Assembly: GCA_910588225.1 (NCBI GenBank)
Contig: CAJUQT010000023.1
Span: forward strand, 30,129-59,970
Source of the DNA: an uncultured Acetatifactor sp.
Lineage (GTDB): Bacteria; Bacillota; Clostridia; Lachnospirales; Lachnospiraceae
Reading direction: 5' to 3'
DNA: 29,842 bases
The notes under the pieces were generated by a model. The model searched no databases, was not told where the DNA came from, and saw only the letters and a program-made list of their open reading frames with translations. The position numbers were made by a program, and so were the translations under genes. Below are positions 15,269-22,389 of the stretch, one piece after another; position 1 is the stretch's first letter, and every line of letters begins with the position of its first letter.

Positions 15269-16294
15269 ATGAATTTAAAAGGACGCAGCTTTCTGAAATT
15301 ACTGGATTTTACTCCGGAAGAAATCCTTTATCTGATTGATCTGGCAGCAGAGCTTAAAGATAAGAAGAAAAAGGGACTTCCCATGGATATGCTTCGGGGG
15401 AAAAATGTGGCGCTGATTTTCGAGAAGACAAGCACCCGCACCAGATGTGCTTTTGAGGTGGCGGCTCATGACCTTGGGATGGGAAGCACTTATCTGGACC
15501 CGACAGGTTCTCAGATTGGGAAGAAAGAGAGTATAGCGGATACGGCCAGAGTGCTTTCCGGCATGTATGAGGGGATTGAATATCGGGGATTTGGGCAGGA
15601 TATTGTGGAGGAGCTGGCAAACTATGCAAAGGTGCCGGTATGGAACGGCCTGACCAATGAATTTCATCCTACGCAGATGCTGGCAGATCTGCTGACAATA
15701 CGGGAGCATTTCGGTGTATTGAAGGGAATAAAGCTGACTTATATGGGAGACGCCCGTTACAATATGGGGAATTCTCTGATGGTGGCATGTGCGAAAATGG
15801 GAATGCACTTTACCGCCTGTACCACGGCAGGATATTTTCCGGAGGAGGGATTGGTGTGCAGATGCAGGGAAATTGCGGCGGAGACAGGCGGCAGTATCAC
15901 GCTGACAGAAAGCGTGGATTCAGGCACAAAGGATGTGGATGTGATTTATACGGATGTGTGGGTTTCCATGGGAGAGCCGGATGAAATATGGGCCCAACGC
16001 ATCAGAGAGCTGTCCCCCTACCAGGTGAATCGGGCGGTGATGGAAAACGCGGGAGGTAAGGCTGTCTTCATGCATTGTCTGCCTGCGTTCCATGATTTGA
16101 AGACGACAATCGGCGCGAAGATGGGGGAACGTTTCGGCATCGCGGAGATGGAAGTTACGGATGAAGTGTTCGAGTCGGCGCAGTCGTTGGTATTCCAGGA
16201 GGCAGAGAACCGTATGCACACCATTAAGGCTGTAATGCTGGCTACTTTGTCAGAGGGAAGACAAGAAAATGCAGAACATCGACATGAAATCTGA
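15269..16294 (+). CDS. argF: Ornithine carbamoyltransferase
   Basis: Transfers the carbamoyl group from carbamoyl phosphate to ornithine, giving citrulline in arginine synthesis or running in reverse in the deiminase pathway. The 341 residues hold the carbamoyl phosphate motif STRTR (55-59), GSQIGKKES, HPTQ and the ornithine/catalytic HCLP (H269, C270). ATG 15269 (MNLKGRSFLKLLDF) matches the family start; AAGGA lies 12 nt upstream, and in-frame starts further up fall in the -10 box or leader. The next gene, birA, overlaps its 3' end by 26 nt. No other arg genes are nearby, so whether its role is anabolic (argF) or catabolic (arcB) is not settled. Confidence 0.95.
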   Translation: MNLKGRSFLKLLDFTPEEILYLIDLAAELKDKKKKGLPMDMLRGKNVALIFEKTSTRTRCAFEVAAHDLGMGSTYLDPTGSQIGKKESIADTARVLSGMYEGIEYRGFGQDIVEELANYAKVPVWNGLTNEFHPTQMLADLLTIREHFGVLKGIKLTYMGDARYNMGNSLMVACAKMGMHFTACTTAGYFPEEGLVCRCREIAAETGGSITLTESVDSGTKDVDVIYTDVWVSMGEPDEIWAQRIRELSPYQVNRAVMENAGGKAVFMHCLPAFHDLKTTIGAKMGERFGIAEMEVTDEVFESAQSLVFQEAENRMHTIKAVMLATLSEGRQENAEHRHEI

Positions 16295-17264
16295 GATTCT
16301 GGCATTTCTGCGGCAGCGGGGGGAATATGTCTCCGGGCAGGAGCTCTGTGAGCATTTCGGCGTATCCCGCACGGCAGTCTGGAAGGCCATAGGGCAGCTG
16401 AAAAAGGAAGGGTATCATATAGAGGCGGTACAGAACAGAGGGTATCTTCTGTCGGCGGAACAGGAGTTCTTCGGACAGCATGAGCTGGAGAGCCGGATGA
16501 ACACCATGTGGGCAGGGCACAGGGTGAAGTTCTATGACACTCTCGCCTCTACGAATCTGCAGGCGAAGCTGGATGCGGAGAACGGGGCGGAAGAAGGCAC
16601 TTTGATTGTGGCGGATATGCAGACTGCCGGAAGAGGGCGTAAGGGCAGATTCTGGAGCAGTCCGGCAGGGACCAATGTGTATTTTACATTGATTTTGAAG
16701 CCGGATTTTGCCGTGGGGCTGGCCTCTATGGTGACTCTGGTGATGGGGATGGCTGTGGCGGAAGGAATTCGGGAGAGCTGCGGCGTGGCAGCGGAGATTA
16801 AATGGCCCAATGACATTGTGGCAGGCGGGAAAAAAGTCTGTGGCATCCTGGCGGAAATGAGCGTGGAGAGAGAATACATTCATTATATTGTCATAGGTGT
16901 GGGCGTCAATGTGGGAAGGCAGAGCTTTCCGGAAGAAATCGCGGATGTGGCCACCAGTCTCCAGGCGGAATGCGGACGGAAGGTTTCCAGAGCGGAGCTG
17001 ACTGTCAGCATATTGAAAGCGTTTGAAGGCTTCTACAGAATCTTCCAGGGGGCCTGCAGTCTGGAACCCCTCATTGAGAGATATAACAGGCTGCTGGTAA
17101 ATAAGGATAGAGAAGTGCGGGTGCTGGATCCCAAAGGAGAATTCCGGGGAATTGCCAGAGGCATTAATCGGACAGGAGAGCTGCTGGTAGAGTTGCCGGA
17201 CGGAACTGTGACGGAGGTGTATGCCGGAGAGGTATCCGTGCGGGGAATATACGGGTATGTCTGA
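16269..17264 (+). CDS. birA: Biotin-[acetyl-CoA-carboxylase] ligase / biotin repressor BirA
   Basis: Attaches biotin to carboxylase carrier proteins; the N-terminal helix-turn-helix also lets it repress biotin genes. The 331 residues show the winged helix (GQELCEHFGVSRTAVWKAI, about 23-41), the biotinyl-AMP loop GRGRKGR (121-127), the KWPND motif (178-182) and a C-terminal SH3-like domain ending YAGEVSVRGIYGYV. It overlaps argF by 26 nt; a GAGGGAAG site precedes ATG 16269. An alternative start at 16284 is possible. It opens a vitamin/cofactor and tRNA-modification run (birA, unknown, coaX, dusB). Confidence 0.96.
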   Translation: MQNIDMKSEILAFLRQRGEYVSGQELCEHFGVSRTAVWKAIGQLKKEGYHIEAVQNRGYLLSAEQEFFGQHELESRMNTMWAGHRVKFYDTLASTNLQAKLDAENGAEEGTLIVADMQTAGRGRKGRFWSSPAGTNVYFTLILKPDFAVGLASMVTLVMGMAVAEGIRESCGVAAEIKWPNDIVAGGKKVCGILAEMSVEREYIHYIVIGVGVNVGRQSFPEEIADVATSLQAECGRKVSRAELTVSILKAFEGFYRIFQGACSLEPLIERYNRLLVNKDREVRVLDPKGEFRGIARGINRTGELLVELPDGTVTEVYAGEVSVRGIYGYV

Positions 17265-17287
17265 GCCGGGGAGTGAAAAATCGAGAT

Positions 17288-17635
17288 ATGGAAAATAAAA
17301 ATATTGTGCTCTGCGGGGCCAATGCGTATGAAATGAAATATTATTTCAATGAGCAATTCAATGGGATTCCGGATTCCGTGAAGGACGAACTGCACATTCT
17401 CTGTGTATTGTTTACAGAAGAAGTAGGCGGTATCTTTACCATTGCCTTTGAAGAAGATGGGAATGTGGTGCTGGAGACCAATGCCGGAGAGGACGATATC
17501 TATTATGACGAAATCAACAGCGGGCTGATGGTGGCCGAGGTCCGCAGAAATCGTCAGGAACTGTTTGAGGCACTGAACCTGTACTACCGGATTTTTATCC
17601 TTGGGGAGACCTTGCCGGAGGATTTTGAGGAGTGA
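17288..17635 (+). CDS. Conserved hypothetical protein of Lachnospiraceae type
   Basis: About 115 residues, acidic, soluble (MENKNIVLCGANAYEMKYYF; HILCVLFTEEVGGIFTIAF; ending GETLPEDFEE). I associate this pattern with a Lachnospiraceae-specific domain of unknown function, possibly DUF6145, from memory and without certainty. ATG 17288 gives the natural N-terminus; an in-frame GTG at 17273 directly abuts the GGGGAG ribosome site, too close to be used easily. Between birA and coaX in the same direction, so probably co-transcribed. Confidence 0.75.
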   Translation: MENKNIVLCGANAYEMKYYFNEQFNGIPDSVKDELHILCVLFTEEVGGIFTIAFEEDGNVVLETNAGEDDIYYDEINSGLMVAEVRRNRQELFEALNLYYRIFILGETLPEDFEE

Positions 17636-17701
17636 CGGAGACTTTACTTTGTAATAATTTTTGTTCCTGCTGACATTTTTACGAAAAGGGTGTGTAACAA
17701 A

Positions 17702-18514
17702 ATGATTCTGGCAGTCGATATAGGAAATACGAATATGGTCATGGGCGTGTACGAGGGAAAGGCACTGAGAGCCACATTCCGGATGATGACGAGAACGCCC
17801 AGGACTTCGGACGAATACGGAGTTCTGATTACACAGATTTTGAAGAACAGGGATATTAAGGTGTCGGATCTGGAAGGATCCATTGTGGCCAGTGTGGTAC
17901 CGGATGTGATGCATTCCTTTCTGGGGGCGCTGGTGCGTTACACGGACACAAAGCCTATAAATGTAGGGCCCGGCATGAAGACCGGGATTCGGATTATTAC
18001 CGAGGATCCCAGGGCCATCGGGGCAGACCGGATTGTGGACGCGGTGGCGGCTTATGAGAAATACGGAGGTCCCGTGCTGGTGCTGGATTTCGGAACGGCT
18101 ACTACTTATGATCTGATCACGGAAAAAGGGGAGTTTGCCGCAGGCATCACTGCGCCGGGCATCCGGATCAGCTCAGAGGCATTGTGGACACAGGCCGCCA
18201 AGCTGCCCAATATCGAGATCAGGAAGCCGAAATCTATTCTGGCCCAGGAGACCATCAGCAGTATGCAGGCAGGACTTGTGTATGGTCAGATCGGTCAGAC
18301 GGAATATATCATCAGAAAAGTCAGAGAGGAGAGCGGCATCGGGAATCTGAAGGTGGTGGCCACCGGAGGGCTGGGGCGGCTGATTGCGGACGAGACAGAT
18401 GCCATTGACATCTATGACAGCTCTCTGACACTGGACGGACTTCGGATTATTTACGAGAAAAACGAGAAGGAAAAAGGGAACGTGGGTAAAGCTCGAGGAG
18501 GTAAGGGACGATGA
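17702..18514 (+). CDS. coaX: Type III pantothenate kinase
   Basis: Phosphorylates pantothenate in the first step of coenzyme A synthesis; an ASKHA-fold enzyme insensitive to CoA feedback. The 270 residues show the phosphate loop AVDIGNTNMVMGVYEG at the start, the pantothenate and dimer motif IGADRIVDAVAAYEKYGG, LDFGTATTYDLI with the catalytic aspartate, and VVATGGLGRLIA. ATG 17702 gives the canonical start; AAAGGG lies 11 nt upstream (a GTG at 17690 overlaps that site). It overlaps dusB by 4 nt (ATGA), so they are translationally coupled. Confidence 0.96.
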   Translation: MILAVDIGNTNMVMGVYEGKALRATFRMMTRTPRTSDEYGVLITQILKNRDIKVSDLEGSIVASVVPDVMHSFLGALVRYTDTKPINVGPGMKTGIRIITEDPRAIGADRIVDAVAAYEKYGGPVLVLDFGTATTYDLITEKGEFAAGITAPGIRISSEALWTQAAKLPNIEIRKPKSILAQETISSMQAGLVYGQIGQTEYIIRKVREESGIGNLKVVATGGLGRLIADETDAIDIYDSSLTLDGLRIIYEKNEKEKGNVGKARGGKGR

Positions 18515-19476
18515 GCAGGCTGCGAATTGGCGATGTGGTCCTGGATAATAATGTGATATTAGCTCCCATGGCAGGTGTGACTGACCTGCCATTTCGTCTG
18601 CTGTGCAGGAAATCAGGCGCCGGACTGGTGTGTATGGAAATGATCAGTGCCAAGGCGATTTATTACCAGAATAAGAATACGGAAGAGCTCCTGACCATTC
18701 ATCCGGAAGAAGGCCCGGTATCACTGCAGCTGTTTGGATCCGATGCCCGGATTATCGCGGAGATGGCGAAGCGCATTCAGGAGCGTCCCTTTTCCATTCT
18801 GGATTTTAATATGGGCTGCCCGGTGCCGAAGGTGGTAAATAACGGAGAGGGGTCTGCGCTGATGAAAAATCCGCGTCTGGCGGAGGAGATTCTGTCGGCC
18901 TTGGTGAAAGCTGTGAAAAAGCCGGTGACAGTAAAAATACGCAGAGGCTTTGACGAGGCCCACTGTAATGCGGTGGAGCTGGCGAAGATTGCGGAGAGCT
19001 GCGGCGTGGCGGCTATTGCGATACATGGGCGCACCCGGGAACAGTACTACAGCGGCAGAGCGGACTGGGACAGTATCAGGCAGGTGAAGGAAGCGGTGAA
19101 GATTCCGGTCATAGGCAACGGAGATGTGGACAGCCCCCGGGCAGCGGAAGCAATGCTTAAGGAAACCGGATGCGACGGTGTGATGATCGGACGGGCGGCA
19201 CAGGGAAATCCCTGGATATTCCGGGATATTGTCAGTTTTCTGGACACAGGCCGGATACCGGAACCGCCGGATGTGCAGGAGAAAAAAAGTATTATTCTGA
19301 AGCATGCCGACCTGCAGCTTGAGGCAAAAGGAGAATACACGGCAATACGGGAGATGAGAAAGCATCTGGCCTGGTATACTGCGGGCATGCCGCATTCCGC
19401 CCGGTTTCGGCAGACAATTAATTCCATGGAAACTTTTTCCCAACTGCGGGAAGGCGTGGAGACTATTTTCAGGTAA
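18511..19476 (+). CDS. dusB: tRNA-dihydrouridine synthase (DusB type)
   Basis: FMN-dependent enzyme that reduces uridines to dihydrouridine in tRNA. The 321 residues form the TIM barrel with LAPMAGVTDLPFR near the start, the catalytic cysteine C103 in DFNMGCPVPKVV, VKIRRGF, IHGRTREQYYSG (FMN/tRNA site) and GNGDV followed by MIGRAAQGNPWIF. Its ATG overlaps the coaX stop. In Firmicutes dusB is often next to cofactor or greA/lysS genes, which fits this layout. Confidence 0.96.
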   Translation: MSRLRIGDVVLDNNVILAPMAGVTDLPFRLLCRKSGAGLVCMEMISAKAIYYQNKNTEELLTIHPEEGPVSLQLFGSDARIIAEMAKRIQERPFSILDFNMGCPVPKVVNNGEGSALMKNPRLAEEILSALVKAVKKPVTVKIRRGFDEAHCNAVELAKIAESCGVAAIAIHGRTREQYYSGRADWDSIRQVKEAVKIPVIGNGDVDSPRAAEAMLKETGCDGVMIGRAAQGNPWIFRDIVSFLDTGRIPEPPDVQEKKSIILKHADLQLEAKGEYTAIREMRKHLAWYTAGMPHSARFRQTINSMETFSQLREGVETIFR

Positions 19477-19495
19477 ATCGGCATATATTTGTGGC

Positions 19496-20542
19496 ATGGA
19501 TACCATTATTTATTTCTTGAAGAAAAAAGGTCTAAAGGAGCCGCTGATTGAGCCTGTGGGTCTGAAAAGTTATATGCTTATCCGAGTCAGTCTGGATGTG
19601 GAGGAGGAAGACTGGTTCGGAATATCGTTTCGGATGGCAGAGCCGGGTTATCAGAGCAGCTCAGTCTCGGAGGCTGCTGAAATGCAGAAGCAGGAGAAAC
19701 AGGACAATCGCAGCAGTATGTGGCATCCCCTGAAAGCTTTGCGCCAGATGTACAGGGTCAAAAAAGAAGCCGGAAAGGAGAAGCGCCGCTGCCGGGCGGA
19801 AGCTCTGGAGCAGGAAAAGCTTCTGGCGGAAATGGGGGAGCGGAGTTGCCGGACGGAAAAGGCAATCGAAAGACTTCTTCGCGATATAAAGGAGCTGACA
19901 GCGGAGGAACGGCATTGCTGCTGCGTGTACGAGAACAGTGTGAGGAAAATGCTGATTGCAGAGAAAACAGAGAATTTCAATAATGTGACAGATATGTCAC
20001 AAGTGGAAGCGGGGAAGGGAATTCTGCCTGTGTTATGGCAGAAATATTTTGATTTTCCGGAGTTTACAGATTATACCGGCAGCTTTTGGGTGAAGCTTCT
20101 GATGCCTCAGGCGGTTTGGCCGCATTTTGTGATACTGGGGACGGCGCCTTGTCTGTACGCGGTGCTGGAGGAAGCTGCCCACAGAATGAAGAGTCTGCGT
20201 TGGATTGTATCTGAGGAAGACTGCACCGAAGAGTTGTTTGAATTTACAGAAGATTTCTATACGGAATATGGACTTGCCATAGTACTGCAGCCTCTGGCAG
20301 GAAATGCGGCATGGAAACGATTTCGTCTCGCCGCGCCCCTGCCTGTGAATGTTCTTGACTTTGCCGGAGAGGCTTGGGGCGCTTCCACAGAAATTGCCGA
20401 AGGAAGTATCTGGCTGGATATGCTTTCGTCGGAGAAAAGGCGCAGGCGGATTACAGGGCGGGGGAACGGAATTACGTATGTTTCTTTGGTGGAAAAATGG
20501 AAATATGCACAAAGACGCTGTAACAGTCCCGTATTGCCTTGA
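19496..20542 (+). CDS. Hypothetical protein between dusB and greA
   Basis: 348 residues, no known family recognised. The N-terminal 60 residues look globular, about 68-150 is a highly charged helical/coiled-coil stretch (many K, R and E), and the C-terminal part (from GILPVLWQKYFDFPEF) is globular with a conserved-looking end, LPVNVLDFAGEAWGA through RGNGITYVSLVEKW. No membrane segment. It starts 19 bp after dusB with no real ribosome site, so translation is probably coupled or weak. Its last bases contain the -35 box of greA. The C-terminal part resembles a phosphoribosyl- or nucleotide-binding fold only by general composition; I do not assign a function. Confidence 0.75.
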   Translation: MDTIIYFLKKKGLKEPLIEPVGLKSYMLIRVSLDVEEEDWFGISFRMAEPGYQSSSVSEAAEMQKQEKQDNRSSMWHPLKALRQMYRVKKEAGKEKRRCRAEALEQEKLLAEMGERSCRTEKAIERLLRDIKELTAEERHCCCVYENSVRKMLIAEKTENFNNVTDMSQVEAGKGILPVLWQKYFDFPEFTDYTGSFWVKLLMPQAVWPHFVILGTAPCLYAVLEEAAHRMKSLRWIVSEEDCTEELFEFTEDFYTEYGLAIVLQPLAGNAAWKRFRLAAPLPVNVLDFAGEAWGASTEIAEGSIWLDMLSSEKRRRRITGRGNGITYVSLVEKWKYAQRRCNSPVLP

Positions 20543-20566
20543 CACCGGTGGGAAAAGTGGTATAAT
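20539..20566 (+). promoter_or_regulatory. Sigma-A promoter of greA
   Basis: TTGACA (20539-20544) and TATAAT (20561-20566), both perfect, 16-bp spacer. The -35 box overlaps the stop codon of the preceding gene. This gives greA its own strong promoter about 80 bp before its start. Confidence 0.88.
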
Positions 20567-20644
20567 ACGGGAGAATCAGACTTGAGAGGCAGACATAAAT
20601 CATAGCAGATTTGAAAAGATAGAAAATAGGAAGGATGTATTAAA

Positions 20645-21127
20645 ATGCAGGAGAAGAAAAATATTCTGACCTATGAAGGACTCAGAAAATACGAGAATGA
20701 ATTGCACGAGTTGAAGGTGGTGCGCCGCCAGGAAGTGGCTCAGAAGATTAAGGAGGCCAGAGAACAGGGAGACTTGTCCGAGAATGCGGAATATGATGCC
20801 GCAAAAGATGAACAGAGAGACATTGAAACCAGAATCGAAGAGTTGGAGAAGATTCTGAAGAACGCCGAAGTGGTGGTAGAAGATGAGGTGGACCTGGATA
20901 AGATCAATATCGGCTGTCTGGTACGACTTCTGGATATTGAGTACAGTGAGGAGCTGGAATACAAAATTGTGGGTTCCACGGAGGCAGACAGCCTGAAAGG
21001 GAAGATTTCCAATGAAAGCCCTGTGGGAAAAGCGCTCATCGGCTGTAAGGTGGGTGACAATGTGGAAGTAGAGACCGCCGCCGGCGTATTCACATACAAA
21101 GTATTGGAGATTCAGAGGAGTAAATAG
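20645..21127 (+). CDS. greA: Transcription elongation factor GreA
   Basis: Rescues backtracked RNA polymerase by stimulating transcript cleavage through the secondary channel. The 160 residues are the normal length: an N-terminal coiled coil with the acidic tip GDLSENAEYDAAKDEQRD, and the C-terminal FKBP-like domain with ISNESPVGKALIGCKVGD. AGGAAGGA precedes ATG 20645. Own promoter and terminator. Confidence 0.97.
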   Translation: MQEKKNILTYEGLRKYENELHELKVVRRQEVAQKIKEAREQGDLSENAEYDAAKDEQRDIETRIEELEKILKNAEVVVEDEVDLDKINIGCLVRLLDIEYSEELEYKIVGSTEADSLKGKISNESPVGKALIGCKVGDNVEVETAAGVFTYKVLEIQRSK

Positions 21128-21130
21128 GGC

Positions 21131-21150
21131 TCCGCGAAAGGAAACGCGGA
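21131..21150 (+). other. Small hairpin after greA
   Basis: TCCGCG (21131-21136) pairs with CGCGGA (21145-21150), loop AAAGGAAA, just after the greA stop and before the main terminator. Probably part of the 3' end structure of the mRNA. Confidence 0.5.
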
Positions 21151-21163
21151 AAGAATAAATGGC

Positions 21164-21215
21164 AAAAGGCCGCCTGTGTGCAGAGGAGAATGTCTGCATA
21201 TGCAGGCGGCCTTTT
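21164..21215 (+). terminator. Rho-independent terminator of greA
   Basis: AAAAGGCCGCCTG (21164-21176) is perfectly complementary to CAGGCGGCCTTTT (21203-21215); inside, TGCAGA (21179-21184) pairs with TCTGCA (21193-21198). The 13-bp stem ends in TTTT and can work in both directions. Confidence 0.85.
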
Positions 21216-21246
21216 CATGTTTTCATGGCAGGTTTTGCTGTTCGTG

Positions 21247-21276
21247 ATAGTAGAATCTTGTTTTAGATTTTAATAT
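21247..21276. repeat. 30-bp hairpin element, copy 2
   Basis: Begins ATAGTAGAATCT, loop TGTTTT, then AGATTTTAATAT. It matches the reverse complement of 12281-12310 at 27 of 30 positions, including an unbroken 19-base identical core (TAGAATCTTGTTTTAGATT, 21251-21269). Here the stem is imperfect, as if decayed. Confidence 0.75.
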
Positions 21277-21294
21277 AGAATTTAGATAATAGAA

Positions 21295-21410
21295 TTTAGA
21301 CCATAGATTCTTCTATTTGAACCTATGATAGAATTCAGGCTATGGATTCTTCTCTTAGAAATTATGATAGAATTCAGGCTGTAGATTCTTCTCTTAGAAT
21401 CTATGAAAGA
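21295..21410. repeat. 39-bp tandem repeat, three units
   Basis: Three head-to-tail units at 21295-21333, 21334-21372 and 21373-21410 (39, 39 and 38 bp). Units two and three begin TTCAGGCT, and all carry GATTCTTCT near the middle and TATGAtAGAA near the end. The third contains a perfect 8-bp stem, TAGATTCT/AGAATCTA (21382-21389 with 21396-21403). The block is non-coding and lies between the greA terminator and the hsp20 promoter, next to copy 2 of the 30-bp hairpin element. Together they fill most of a 539-bp gene-free stretch. Confidence 0.8.
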
Positions 21411-21527
21411 TTTAGATAATAGAATCTGTCATGGATGATGATATGGAACCTGTGAAATAAGGTATAACTTCGCAACAGTTGGTTAAGACTTATTTTAGCG
21501 CAAGTTAAGAAAATGTTTATGGAATTA

Positions 21528-21554
21528 TTAGCACTCGATATTGACGAGTGCTAA
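21528..21554. promoter_or_regulatory. CIRCE operator (HrcA site)
   Basis: TTAGCACTC (21528-21536), nine bases, GAGTGCTAA (21546-21554): an exact match to the CIRCE inverted repeat bound by the heat-shock repressor HrcA. It overlaps the -35 box of the hsp20 promoter, so HrcA binding would block RNA polymerase. Confidence 0.97.
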
Positions 21555-21569
21555 TAAAAGTGTTATAAC
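21541..21569 (+). promoter_or_regulatory. Sigma-A promoter of hsp20
   Basis: TTGACG (21541-21546) and TATAAC (21564-21569), 17-bp spacer. The -35 box lies within the CIRCE element. The leader to the hsp20 start is about 90 nt. Confidence 0.85.
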
Positions 21570-21666
21570 ATTAATAGAACAAGGGAAACAGAACTTGTGA
21601 ATACTAAAACAATCAAATAATAATCAGCAGTGAAAAACCTGCCGGAAGAACAAGGAGGAATATATT

Positions 21667-22128
21667 ATGTTGATGTCAAGTTTAAACGCACTGAATAACT
21701 TTTTTGGAGAGAGCCTGTTTGATGATCTGTTTGACGGTTTTGACCGCCCGGTGAGAAATGCGGCAAGGTATAACGCTTCGGTACCGGCTGTCATGCGGAC
21801 GGATGTGAAGGAGAGCGAGACCGGATATGAGCTGGATATCGACCTTCCCGGTTACAAGAAGGAGAATGTGAAGGCGGAGCTGAAGGACGGTTATCTGAAG
21901 ATCAGCGCCGAGTCCAGACAGGACAACGACGAGAAGGACGAAAACGGAAAGTATATCCGCCGGGAGAGATATTACGGAACCTGCAGCAGAAGCTTTTATG
22001 TGGGAGAGGAAGTGACCCAGGAGGATATCAGAGCCAGATTTGAGGACGGTATCCTGAAGGTGTCCGTTCCGAAGAAGGAAGCGAAGCCTGCTATTGAGGA
22101 GAGCAAGTATATTGCAATTGAAGGGTGA
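21667..22128 (+). CDS. Hsp20 small heat-shock chaperone
   Basis: A 153-residue alpha-crystallin-domain chaperone that holds unfolding proteins. The alpha-crystallin domain runs from about residue 38 (MRTDVKESETGYELDIDLPG) to ARFEDGILKVSVPKKE; the C-terminal I-x-I/V-type motif is present as YIAIEG. The N-terminal arm is MLMSSLNALNNFFGESLFDD. AAGGAGG precedes the ATG by about 10 nt. Regulated by the CIRCE element and so by HrcA. Monocistronic. Confidence 0.96.
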   Translation: MLMSSLNALNNFFGESLFDDLFDGFDRPVRNAARYNASVPAVMRTDVKESETGYELDIDLPGYKKENVKAELKDGYLKISAESRQDNDEKDENGKYIRRERYYGTCSRSFYVGEEVTQEDIRARFEDGILKVSVPKKEAKPAIEESKYIAIEG

Positions 22129-22189
22129 GGAAGAACTTCACGGAGAGCAGAGACGTAACTGTGCAGGTACTTTGCCAGACTGTCACAGG

Positions 22190-22258
22190 GCAGACTGCAT
22201 AGCGGGGAAAATCCGCTGCAGGTGCTGCACCAGCAGGAAACTTTCATGTGCGGTCTGC
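22190..22258 (+). other. Possible structured RNA region after hsp20
   Basis: GCAGAC (22190-22195) can pair with GTCTGC (22253-22258), enclosing AGCGG/CCGCT (22201-22205 with 22213-22217), a GGTG/CACC hairpin and a GGAAACTTTC segment: a multi-branched fold. The last part recalls the end region of clostridial group II introns, but no domain V is seen. It may be a remnant or a 3' untranslated structure. The 261-bp gap 22129-22389 otherwise holds the hairpin at 22268-22298 and nothing coding. Confidence 0.3.
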
Positions 22259-22267
22259 GTATAGGCA

Positions 22268-22298
22268 GGGCCGGATGTGGTTAAAACACATCCGGCCT
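22268..22298 (+). terminator. Strong hairpin, likely end of the hsp20 transcript
   Basis: GGCCGGATGTG (22269-22279) pairs with CACATCCGGCC (22287-22297), 11 bp, loop GTTAAAA, plus a G-T pair at the base. There is no strong T-tract on either side, so it may be a weak terminator or a 3' stabilising hairpin, usable from either side between hsp20 and the converging anti-sigma gene. Confidence 0.6.
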
Positions 22299-22389
22299 GA
22301 TCTCCATACTCTGCTAATGGAATTTCAATAAAAATGTTTCACTATAATTTCTTTATTCATGACAATAGAAGTCTCGCGAAGCATGGATT

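Noticed and set aside
21128..21527. CRISPR array suspected from the repeated GATTCT/AGAATC motifs
   Set aside because: The units are contiguous 39-bp tandem copies without unique spacers, and no cas gene is present.
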